DNA of 64,000 nucleotides from DATFVA01 sp963832715. Its GTDB lineage: Bacteria; Bacteroidota; Ignavibacteria; Ignavibacteriales; Ignavibacteriaceae. Location of the stretch: contig CAWHVB010000003.1 in NCBI GenBank assembly GCA_963832715.1, positions 248,001-312,000 on the forward strand. The letters run 5' to 3'. Every line of letters starts with the position of its first letter. Position 1 is the stretch's first letter. The notes under the pieces are model-generated. The model saw nothing but the letters and a program-made list of their open reading frames with translations, searched no databases and had not been told where the DNA came from. Of the stretch, positions 16,434 to 24,910 are shown in pieces. The position numbers and the translations under genes are program-made.

Positions 16434-18494
16434 TTACTTGGTAAGCATCATTTTCTTAACAGCTGAGAATGTAGAACCGTCAATTCCGGCTGCTTCCATG
16501 CGATACAGATAGACACCGCTATTTAGTTTAGAAGCATTAAAATCGACCTGATGAGACCCTGCTGTCATTGCTCCGCTAACCAGCTTAGCAACTTCCTGAC
16601 CAAGTACATTAAAGATTTTCAGCGTCACTTTCGAATCAACTTTCAGGTTAAAATTGATGATAGTTGATGGGTTAAATGGATTGGGGTAATTCTGTGCCAG
16701 AGAATAACTTGCAGGGAATATATCAACCGATACTTCAGAGCTGAACATAAATGTTCCCTGAAAATCCATTTGTTTTAATCTGTAAGTATAGTGACCTACT
16801 GGTAAATTCTGATCTATATATGAATATGAATGGGGCTGAGCAGAAGTACCCTGACCCTGTACAAATCCTATAGTAATAAATCCGCTGCCATTATCTCTCT
16901 GGATTTCGAAACCATGATTATTGGTCTCTGATTCTGTATTCCAGTTCATCATAACAGAATTCAGATTAGCAGCAGCCGTGAAAGAAGTCAATTCAACAGG
17001 TAAAGTTCCGGGAGGCAGAAAATCGGTATCATAGTACCTTGGATCTACTTCATACCCGTCATTCGGAGGAGTGACTGTTGAGTACTGACTTCCGATTGCA
17101 ACTATATCCCTCGGCCATGTTGGTTCTGCAGTGCCATCAATATCCGTATCCTTATCAATGAATACATCTATTGTATCAGAACCATCGGTCATCTGGATTG
17201 TTCCATTAGAACCGGTTGCAGGCCAGGTTCCTCCGGCCTTAGAAAGGTTCATGAAACCAACCAGCCTGCTTTCATACATCTCGGGAGCTGCGAAATATTG
17301 AGCAAGAGTTAATACGATCGGATCCGGAACCGGATTTCCTGTACTTACAACGACGATATCTGTAGTATCAGCCGGAACAATTTCAGTAACTCCGCTAAAC
17401 TGCTGAACTTCACCAGTAACCATTACTTCATCGCCAAGGTTTAATACGGGAGAAGTTGATCCCGCGTGGAAAACGTCGATTCCGCCTGTGCCGTCATCAA
17501 TAAAATATGAGATATTTACTGTTTGAAAATTAGGAGAAATCACAACACCCTGGACGGTAAAGGTTTCACCTAAATGATCGGGTACAAAATCATTGTTAAG
17601 ATCTTCACGAACAATGGAAATCGGAGTTGTAGTAGTACCCGCGTCACCAGCCTCATATATGAAAAATGTATCATCAAGACCGGAATTGCTCTGCTCTACA
17701 CCGCCTATGGAGAACTTTCCTGAAACAAAATCTACAGTAGAAAATAAACCGCCGGCTATTCCATCAGTAAGATCTCCGCATGCATCGTGGGAAACACCGG
17801 TAGCAGTACCAGTTGCAATATTATACTGAATAATCATCATACTTCCGGGGCAAGCGCCTGTAGTACCCTGGTCGAACATCCAGAGATACGGTCCGCCTGA
17901 ACTTACATTATCATACGCAGCTCCGTACTGACCTGATAACCCGGTAGTAATTGAGCCCATATTTGTACCTGTCCGGCTGACAAGTGTCGGGTTATCTGAC
18001 CAGGTCCCGCACCAGAAAGCATCATTGTCTTCATCATAAGCAATGAATCTTACCGCTACAGGGCTTGGAATTGTTCCGATTAAAGTTTTTGAAGTAAAAT
18101 CCATCTGGTAGATTGTATTTGATGCGGCTCCGCCGTAGAAATAGGTGCCGTCAAATGCAAGGTCCCTCAACCCGGTAACACCAGGGATTGAAAATTCTTC
18201 AACAAGGTTGCCGGACATATCATACTTATGAATAAGATTAGATGCCCAACGGGTTGTATATAAATAAGTACCGTCAAATTCAGCCCCGGCATTACCAGCA
18301 GCGCCTGTAGCTGTGTTTAAGTTGAATGTCAGCTCAAGATCCCACATAGCGTTTATTCCGTGGGGTGCATTACTGCCGTTACCGATATTCGGCGTGATTT
18401 CAGCTGAATTGGTCTGCGCATATGCCGTCGGAGACAGGACAAATGATAAACCAAATACAAGAGCAAAAAATGTAAATAGAAGCTTTCGCGTCAT
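16434..18494 (-). CDS. Secreted beta-propeller/OB-fold protein with C-terminal sorting domain (paralogue A)
   Basis: A 686-residue secreted protein. Residues 1-27 are a signal peptide ending at AYA-Q. Residues about 45-285 look like a beta-propeller with repeats such as 'GVTGLRDLAFDGTYFYGG' and 'GLSGQYGAAYD'. Residues about 290-490 contain an OB-fold-like domain ('GETFTVQGVVIS', 'NLGDEVMVTGEVQQFSG'). Residues about 505-686 are a fibronectin-like strand block and the sorting domain ('YSLAQNYPNPFNPST', 'GVYLYRMEA', ending MLTK). It is probably exported by a type IX-like system and anchored or released at the surface. Its propeller is nearly identical in protein sequence to that of the gene at 22176-24383, while the DNA differs at many third positions. 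A CAGGAGG ribosome site precedes the ATG. Molecular function unknown. Confidence 0.8.
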   Translation of the reverse strand: MTRKLLFTFFALVFGLSFVLSPTAYAQTNSAEITPNIGNGSNAPHGINAMWDLELTFNLNTATGAAGNAGAEFDGTYLYTTRWASNLIHKYDMSGNLVEEFSIPGVTGLRDLAFDGTYFYGGAASNTIYQMDFTSKTLIGTIPSPVAVRFIAYDEDNDAFWCGTWSDNPTLVSRTGTNMGSITTGLSGQYGAAYDNVSSGGPYLWMFDQGTTGACPGSMMIIQYNIATGTATGVSHDACGDLTDGIAGGLFSTVDFVSGKFSIGGVEQSNSGLDDTFFIYEAGDAGTTTTPISIVREDLNNDFVPDHLGETFTVQGVVISPNFQTVNISYFIDDGTGGIDVFHAGSTSPVLNLGDEVMVTGEVQQFSGVTEIVPADTTDIVVVSTGNPVPDPIVLTLAQYFAAPEMYESRLVGFMNLSKAGGTWPATGSNGTIQMTDGSDTIDVFIDKDTDIDGTAEPTWPRDIVAIGSQYSTVTPPNDGYEVDPRYYDTDFLPPGTLPVELTSFTAAANLNSVMMNWNTESETNNHGFEIQRDNGSGFITIGFVQGQGTSAQPHSYSYIDQNLPVGHYTYRLKQMDFQGTFMFSSEVSVDIFPASYSLAQNYPNPFNPSTIINFNLKVDSKVTLKIFNVLGQEVAKLVSGAMTAGSHQVDFNASKLNSGVYLYRMEAAGIDGSTFSAVKKMMLTK

Positions 18495-18923
18495 TTTATA
18501 CCTCCTGATATAGAGTGAATGTTATTGGATAGTGATAGTTTATTAAGAATGGTACCGGTTTTGATTCTGATTATAAGATTCATTGGAGAATATTTTAAAG
18601 GAAGTAAAAAAGTTTTCCACTTATAAAAAATTTTCAGAACTCATTTCAATCTACAAAACATGATTTCAATTATCAATAAAACTAAAAAAAAACTGGAAGT
18701 AAGAAGGGATGAAGGAATGGGTGCATGGATGAATGGATGGATGAATGGATGGGTGATTGGGTGATTGGGGGATTGGGGGATTGGGGATTGGGGATTGGGG
18801 GATTGGGGGATTGGGGGATTGACTGAATGACTGATTGACCTGCCTACCTTTCGGTTCGGCAGGTAAATTGGGTATAAAAAAAGCCGGCCTGTTACAGGGC
18901 CGGCTTTTGTAAGTAATGAATTT
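18495..18923. other. Gene-free spacer with GGATGAAT/GATTGGGG low-complexity run and palindrome
   Basis: About 18709-18835 is a degenerate short tandem run, first GGATGAAT-like and then GATTGGGG-like. It is followed by a small palindrome CCTGCC...GGCAGG (18839-18863) and then the terminator of the next gene. The part nearest 18495 is the AT-rich leader of paralogue A. No ORF of interest was found. Confidence 0.8.
18881..18908 (-). terminator. Strong GC-rich terminator after paralogue B
   Basis: AAGCCGGCC (18881-18889) pairs with GGCCGGCTT (18898-18906) around an 8-base loop, followed by T residues on the minus-strand reading direction thanks to the preceding A-run. Near-identical hairpins follow the paralogues ending at 22176 and 24911. 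Confidence 0.9.
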
Positions 18924-21530
18924 TTACTTGGTTAAGATCATTTTCTTAACTGAAGTAAATTTACTTCCATCTACACCTGCGGCGTCAATCCTATAAAGGT
19001 ATACACCACTGGTTAATCTGGAAGCATCAAAGTTTGCAGTATGAGCACCCGCTACCAGGTTTCCGTTCAGGAGAGTTGCAACTTCCTGTCCGAGAATATC
19101 AAATATTTTCAGTGTTACTTTTGAGTCCGCAGCAAGACTGAAATTAATCTGAGTTGATGGGTTGAACGGGTTGGGATAATTCTGTGAAAGCGAATAAACT
19201 TTCGGCATTGCAATGTCAACATCAACGGTATTAGAATAAGATGAAGTACCATCGAAATCAACCTGTTTCAGCCTGTAAGAATACTTACCGTCACGGACTG
19301 TATTATCTGTAAATGAATAGCTATGTGATTGGGTTGAAGTTCCGTTGCCCTGGATAAAAGCCAATGCTTCAAATCCATTACCTGAATTTCTCTGAACTTC
19401 AAATCCCTGGTTATTTGTTTCTGTAGCAGTTGACCAGTTAAGAACAACTGTTCCATTATTTACATCTGCATTGAATGTAGTAAACTCAACCGGGACAACA
19501 AAATTTACATAGTAATCATCTACATACATTTCGTCAGTAGCTGCATTACCATAGAAATCATTAGCAGCAATTGATAATGCAATTGGTGTTCCGCTGGCAC
19601 CAAGTGTCCATTGCCACTGATATATCATAGTACCATTGTACCAGTATTGAGCAAGATCATTATCAAGGTCCACGATAACCTGGTTAAATACCCATGTATC
19701 GTAACTATAGGTAAAGGTAGCCGCATTATTTCCGCCTGCATTTATAGCGGCTGCACCAGACGGATTGAAGTATACTTCGAGTCCCCATTCCTGGGCAGCG
19801 ACAAACTGGCTCAAAGTATTAAAGTAACCCGTTTTACCAGTAGGTATGTAATTGTAGAAACCAACTTCCCATAAACCTGATGTTTCAGGGCCCCAGTAAT
19901 GAACTTCATCATTGTCCGCAACTACTACGAATGAATTAGGAGCGCTATGTGAGAAGTTGCTTGAAATATAAGCATCGGTAACAGCATCGCAAGGAGTCAG
20001 ATTCCATGTTGTCCAGTCGGCTGGATTCTGGCATGCTAGCTGATCTCCTGCGGTATAAGAATCGAAATTATCTGAGAAGAAATATGTACCGCTTGCGCCC
20101 CAGCCTGTTACCTGGAGGTTGTCAATTGCCCACCACCAGTCCCATGCGGGCTGTACAGATACGAGACGGAGCATAAAGGACTGATTTGCTACCATTGATG
20201 AAATATTATAAAATTCGTGTGTATTTCTTACGTCATTTACATCGAATGTTACTACGTTCATCCAGGTTGCACCGCCGTCTACGCTGACATCAACATATGC
20301 AAAGTCAGCTGAATTTATTGCCTGCCAGTCATTATCCCATTCTACCGCAACACCTGAATAACCTGTCGCATCGATTGGGTTATTTAAGATTGCAGTACTT
20401 GAAGATCCGCCGCCGCTGCTTCCGCAGAGATCTGCATCCGAAGCGAACGCATTACCCTGGGCAGTTGCCGGGAGTGTATATGGGCGTGATGAAATCGGGA
20501 TTACATCCCAGGGACAGCCGTTAGCAGTAGTAATCGTCCAGTTACCTGTTCCGGATTCAAAATCATCCAGATAAAGAGTTACTATACTTGGATCCTGCAT
20601 TGTAGTAAAGTGCCAGGTTGGTCCATTAGTTGTACCTGCGCCATCTGTCTCAGCTATTTTCCAGTAATAGTCAGTCAGATAATCTAACGTTCCGGGATCG
20701 AATGAAGAAATCGGAGCTCCTGAGTATACTGAAGTTAATGATCCGGGATCTGTTCCCCAGAATACTTCAACGCTTGTTTCTCCGCCAGGGTTCGTCCAGC
20801 TTATATCCTGGTTAATGTCGACATCTGTTGCACCATCTGCAGGCATCGGATCTGTTGCAGGGCCAGGTCCTGATCCGCCGCTGCCAAGGGTTCTATATCC
20901 CAATGCACGGTAGGCTGTGAATAATGTTTGAATTGTTGACCAGGAAGTACCGTCATATGCATATCCAGGATGTAATGCCGTGGTTGGTGATTCATCTGCA
21001 GCACTATAGTGAGGAGCTGCTACTATAGATGGATCGTATTTAATTCCTATATAATAGGAACCGCTAGCCAGCTGCGGTATTGAAGAAACATCATAATCAT
21101 AGAAAGCAAATGATGGATAAATAGGAATAGCAGTCGCTGTAACTCCTGATATTGTTGCAACTAATGTTCCCGGTACTCCGCCCCCGTTGCCGTCATATAC
21201 TACAATATCAAAAGTGAAATCTGCCGGAGATGTAGCCACTCTTGTTAATGATAAACAGAATGTATTAAACTGCCAGGGGTAATTCAACGGTGTAAATAAC
21301 GAAACAAATCTTCCGTCAGATACTGTCGGATTCCACCCGTAACCGTTTTCAAATACACCATCATCATAAATCAATTCGCCGCTGCCTGTGCATTCGGCTT
21401 CTGGATTCATAACATAAGGGGTGTATTGTTTTTCCGGTTTTGGTACTTGGGATGCCTGTTGAGCGTAGACGTTGACAAATGTCATTCCAGCTATAAGACA
21501 CCAAAGGATAGTTTGAAAAAATTTAGTCAT
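18924..21530 (-). CDS. Secreted multi-domain protein with C-terminal sorting domain (paralogue B)
   Basis: An 868-residue protein with a signal peptide (cleavage near residue 23, VYAQQ). Residues about 50-215 are a beta-rich module ('SGELIYDDGVFENGYGW'). Residues about 220-315 are a fibronectin/Ig-like module ('PMPADGATDVDINQDISW'). Residues about 320-475 are a jelly-roll module of MAM/CUB-like appearance ('DDFESGTGNWTITTANG', 'AWDWWWAIDNLQV'), and about 485-685 is a second jelly-roll of the laminin-G/concanavalin kind ('SDNFDSYTAGDQL', 'TDEMYVDDYYVNF'). The sorting domain closes it. Residues 1 to about 475 are almost identical to the gene at 24911-26920, including at DNA level. Probably a surface or released adhesive or carbohydrate-binding protein; no catalytic motif seen. 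Confidence 0.8.
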   Translation of the reverse strand: MTKFFQTILWCLIAGMTFVNVYAQQASQVPKPEKQYTPYVMNPEAECTGSGELIYDDGVFENGYGWNPTVSDGRFVSLFTPLNYPWQFNTFCLSLTRVATSPADFTFDIVVYDGNGGGVPGTLVATISGVTATAIPIYPSFAFYDYDVSSIPQLASGSYYIGIKYDPSIVAAPHYSAADESPTTALHPGYAYDGTSWSTIQTLFTAYRALGYRTLGSGGSGPGPATDPMPADGATDVDINQDISWTNPGGETSVEVFWGTDPGSLTSVYSGAPISSFDPGTLDYLTDYYWKIAETDGAGTTNGPTWHFTTMQDPSIVTLYLDDFESGTGNWTITTANGCPWDVIPISSRPYTLPATAQGNAFASDADLCGSSGGGSSSTAILNNPIDATGYSGVAVEWDNDWQAINSADFAYVDVSVDGGATWMNVVTFDVNDVRNTHEFYNISSMVANQSFMLRLVSVQPAWDWWWAIDNLQVTGWGASGTYFFSDNFDSYTAGDQLACQNPADWTTWNLTPCDAVTDAYISSNFSHSAPNSFVVVADNDEVHYWGPETSGLWEVGFYNYIPTGKTGYFNTLSQFVAAQEWGLEVYFNPSGAAAINAGGNNAATFTYSYDTWVFNQVIVDLDNDLAQYWYNGTMIYQWQWTLGASGTPIALSIAANDFYGNAATDEMYVDDYYVNFVVPVEFTTFNADVNNGTVVLNWSTATETNNQGFEVQRNSGNGFEALAFIQGNGTSTQSHSYSFTDNTVRDGKYSYRLKQVDFDGTSSYSNTVDVDIAMPKVYSLSQNYPNPFNPSTQINFSLAADSKVTLKIFDILGQEVATLLNGNLVAGAHTANFDASRLTSGVYLYRIDAAGVDGSKFTSVKKMILTK

Positions 21531-22175
21531 AAATGAACCTCCGATAAGAATTAGTATAAATTAAAATTAATTATACAGTAAGCAGAACTAGAAATACACG
21601 TTTAAAGCGTAGTCAGACCTCCTTCTGGAATTTTTTGAAAGAAAATATTTAATATTTTAAGTTTATATAAGAAAAGGAACGAAGTTTTTTAAACCACACT
21701 GAATCTTAATTTTTATTTGATCCAATATTGCCGCAACCAACGCTCTGTATATGGAATTTTTATATAACTAACTGCATTCACTTAATTTAATGCTCCCATC
21801 ATCATCCAGTTAGTGTACGAAATGACTAATTTTTAACCGGAAGTAAAGTACAAAATCTTCTTGTTAGACGCAAGGATCAGAGAAAAAGGTAAAAGGAAGG
21901 CGGGTGATTAGTGATTGGGTGATTGTAAGATTACAAAATTGCATGATCGGACATCGATTGCATGATTGCACGATTGAATGATTGAGGAGAGAGCGAATGA
22001 GAAAGGGGTGAGGATTGCAGGGATGAGTGAGGCATGAATGGATGGCTGCATGAGTGATTGAGTGACTAAATGAATGATTGATTGGTTGACCTGCCTACGC
22101 TTCGCTTCGGCAGGTAAATTGGGTAAAAAAAAAGCCGGCCTGTTACCGGGCCGGCTTTTTATAAGTAAAGGAATT
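21531..22175. other. Gene-free spacer between paralogues B and C
   Basis: The part next to B is an AT-rich leader. A block at about 21840-21885 ('GTAAAGTACAAAATCTTCTT', then TAGACGCAAG) recurs almost unchanged at 24690-24735, so the spacer was duplicated along with the genes. From about 21895 to 22086 there is a degenerate TGATTGNATGATTG low-complexity run, followed by a CCTGCC...GGCAGG palindrome at 22090-22114 and a terminator. Confidence 0.8.
22132..22160 (-). terminator. Strong GC-rich terminator after paralogue C
   Basis: AAGCCGGCC pairs with GGCCGGCTT around an 8-base loop, with an A-run before and T-run after. The sequence is nearly the same as the terminators at 18881 and 24867. Confidence 0.9.
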
Positions 22176-24383
22176 TTACTTAGTTAAGATCATTTTCTTA
22201 ACTGATGTAAAGCTGCTTCCATCTACTCCATTAGCTTCTATCTTATACAGATATACGCCGCTGTTCAGTTTGGAAGCATCAAAGGTAACATTGTGTGCTC
22301 CTGCTGCGATATTCTCATTCAGTAAAGTTGCTACTTGCTGTCCGAGTACATCGAATACTTTCAACGTTACTTTTGAATCAACCTTCAGAGCATAATTAAT
22401 CTTTGTGCTCGGGTTGAACGGGTTAGGATAATTCTGAGCCAGGCTGAATTCAACCGGGCTGTTTACACTAACTTCCACTACCTTTGAATATTCACTGCTG
22501 CCGTCAAAGTCTACTTGTCTCAGTCTGTAGCTGTAATTTCCATTTACAACGTTCTGATCTGAGTAGGCATATGAATGCTGCTGTGTTGAAGTTCCATTAC
22601 CCTGTACGAATCCTATTGTCTGGTATTCACCGCCAGTACTTCTCTGAACTTCAAATCCCTTGTTATTGGTTTCTGAAGCTGTTGTCCAGTTAAGTACAAC
22701 ATTTCCATTTAAGTTATTAGCAGTAAATGATGACAGTTCTACCGGTACAAAATCCCAGCCTGTTACCTGGAGGTTATCAATTGCCCACCACCAGTCCCAT
22801 GCGGGCTGTACAGTTACAAGGCGCAGCATAAATGTCTGAGTTCCAACCATTGATGAAATATTATAATATTCGTGTGTATTTCTTACATCATTTACATCGA
22901 ATGTTACAACATTAGTCCAGGTTGCGCCGCCGTCTACGCTGACATCAACATATGCAAAGTCAGCTGAATTTATTGCCTGCCAGTCATTATCCCATTCTAC
23001 TGCAACGGATTGATAATTTGTTGCATCAATAGGATTAGTAAGCACTGCAGTACTTGAAGATCCCCCGCCGCTGCTTCCGCAGAGATCTGCATCCGAAGCG
23101 AACGCATTACCCTGGGCAGTTGCCGGGAGTGTATATGGGCGTGATGAAATCGGGATTACATCCCAGGGACAGCCGTTAGCAGTAGTAATCGTCCAGTTAC
23201 CCGTTCCGGATTCAAAATCATCCAGATAAAGAGTTACTATACTTGGATCCTGCATTGTAGTGAAACCCCAGGTTGGGCCATTAGTTGTACCCGAACCATC
23301 TGTCTCATTTATTCTCCAGGAATAGGTAGTACTATAATCCAGTTCACCCGGATCAAAAGTTGTAATTGGAGAACCTGAATATACTGAAGTCAGGTTTCCA
23401 GGAGTTCCGAAGAATACTTCAATTGACGTAGCACCCGCCGGATTTGCCCAAGAAATATCCTGGTTTATATCAACGTCATTAGTTCCATTAGCCGGAACAG
23501 GATCTGTTGCCGGACCAGGACCAACCGGAGGACCTGCATCACCGACTTCATAAATAAAGAAAGTGTCATCAAGACCTGAATTACTTTGATCTACACCGCC
23601 GATTGAAAACTTACCAGCGACATAATCAACAGTTGAGAATAATCCGCCTGCGATACCGTCTGGAAGATCCGCGCAGCCATCGTGTGCAAGACCGGTAGCT
23701 GTTCCGGTAGCGATTTCATACTGGATAATCATTAAACTTCCGGGGCATGCTCCGGTAGTACCCTGATCAAATATCCATAGAAAAGGACCGCCTGGTGTAA
23801 CATTGTCGTAAGCAGCGCCGTATTGTCCGCTAAGACCTGTTACAAAAGAACCAAGGTTTGTACCAGTTCTGCTGACCAAAGTCGGGTTGTCAGACCATGT
23901 ACCGCACCAGAAAGCGTCATTATCTTCATCATAAGCAATAAATCTGACCGCAACAGGACTCGGAATTGTTCCGACCAGTGTTTTGGTAACGAAATCCATC
24001 TGGTAGATAGTGTTCGAGGCAGCTCCGCCATAGAAATACGTACCGTCAAATGCCAGGTCCCTCAACCCGGTAACTCCGGGAATTGAAAATTCTTCCACGA
24101 GGTTTCCGGCCATATCGTATTTATGAATAAGATTTGATGCCCAGCGTGTGGTATATAAATAAGTACCATCGAACTCGGCTCCTGCATTACCTGCAGCACC
24201 GCTGGCAGTATTCAAATTAAAGGTTAATTCGAGATCCCACTGAGCTCTCACATTAAAGTTCTTTTGATATTTAGGGGAAAGGTTGGGAGATTTATCAAAA
24301 GTTCCGGGTGCGCCGGACTGCGGGAAGATTAGAACCGCACTAATGACAAAAGCGAACAAAGCAAGTAAAAAGTTTCTTGTCAT
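22176..24383 (-). CDS. Secreted propeller/jelly-roll protein with sorting domain (paralogue C)
   Basis: A 735-residue protein that joins pieces of its neighbours. Residues 1-25 are a signal peptide. Residues about 48-285 are the same propeller as in paralogue A. Residues about 288-380 are the fibronectin-like module ('PVPANGTNDVDINQDISW') and about 382-540 the MAM/CUB-like jelly-roll of paralogues B and D. The end from about 540 is the fibronectin-like strand block plus sorting domain shared with D, almost base for base. No enzyme motif is visible. The start is the ATG with AGGAGGTCAT upstream. Probable surface protein exported by a type IX-like route. Confidence 0.8.
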   Translation of the reverse strand: MTRNFLLALFAFVISAVLIFPQSGAPGTFDKSPNLSPKYQKNFNVRAQWDLELTFNLNTASGAAGNAGAEFDGTYLYTTRWASNLIHKYDMAGNLVEEFSIPGVTGLRDLAFDGTYFYGGAASNTIYQMDFVTKTLVGTIPSPVAVRFIAYDEDNDAFWCGTWSDNPTLVSRTGTNLGSFVTGLSGQYGAAYDNVTPGGPFLWIFDQGTTGACPGSLMIIQYEIATGTATGLAHDGCADLPDGIAGGLFSTVDYVAGKFSIGGVDQSNSGLDDTFFIYEVGDAGPPVGPGPATDPVPANGTNDVDINQDISWANPAGATSIEVFFGTPGNLTSVYSGSPITTFDPGELDYSTTYSWRINETDGSGTTNGPTWGFTTMQDPSIVTLYLDDFESGTGNWTITTANGCPWDVIPISSRPYTLPATAQGNAFASDADLCGSSGGGSSSTAVLTNPIDATNYQSVAVEWDNDWQAINSADFAYVDVSVDGGATWTNVVTFDVNDVRNTHEYYNISSMVGTQTFMLRLVTVQPAWDWWWAIDNLQVTGWDFVPVELSSFTANNLNGNVVLNWTTASETNNKGFEVQRSTGGEYQTIGFVQGNGTSTQQHSYAYSDQNVVNGNYSYRLRQVDFDGSSEYSKVVEVSVNSPVEFSLAQNYPNPFNPSTKINYALKVDSKVTLKVFDVLGQQVATLLNENIAAGAHNVTFDASKLNSGVYLYKIEANGVDGSSFTSVKKMILTK

Positions 24384-24910
24384 AATATGACCTCCTGAAT
24401 GAATATTAGATTGAATTAATAGAACTATTGAAAGCTGTATTTAGGAATAGATAGACCTCCTCATAGATACTTTGAAAGAAATTTAATTAAAAATCTTTAA
24501 TCTGATAAAAGAAAAGGAACGAAGTTTATTCACCTAAGCCGAATCTTACTTATAAATGATCCAGAGCCGCTGCTATCTTCGTACTGAACAAGAATAGAAT
24601 TTTAGAACTACTTAACCCATTTACGTATAAAAATAAAATCTCCTATCATTATTGAGCCAGCAAAAAGAGATGATCATTTTTAGTCGTGAGTAAAGTACAA
24701 AATCTTCTTGATAGACGCAAGAATCGAGGAAAAGGGAGAGCAAGAAAAAAGAAAAAAGGAACAAGGAAGTAGTATTGGGTGAATGGATGAGGGGGTACCC
24801 GCCAGAGCCTCGCCACAAGGGCGGCTAAACGGGCAAAATTGAGTGATTGGGTGATGGGTATAAAAAAAGCCGGCCTGTTACCGGGCCGGCTTTTTATAAG
24901 TAAAGGAATT
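24384..24910. other. Gene-free spacer between paralogues C and D
   Basis: Holds the AT-rich leader of paralogue C, the block at about 24690-24735 that matches the previous spacer, a purine-rich low-complexity stretch (about 24735-24800), an imperfect inverted repeat around CCCGCC...GGGCGG (about 24795-24830), and the terminator of paralogue D. No gene seen. Confidence 0.75.
24867..24895 (-). terminator. Strong GC-rich terminator after paralogue D
   Basis: AAGCCGGCC (24867-24875) pairs with GGCCGGCTT (24884-24892) and is followed by T residues. It is identical in stem to the other two paralogue terminators. Confidence 0.9.

Noticed and set aside
18709..18835. Low-complexity run considered as a CRISPR-like array
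   Set aside because: Units are short and degenerate with no distinct repeats and spacers and no cas genes in the window.
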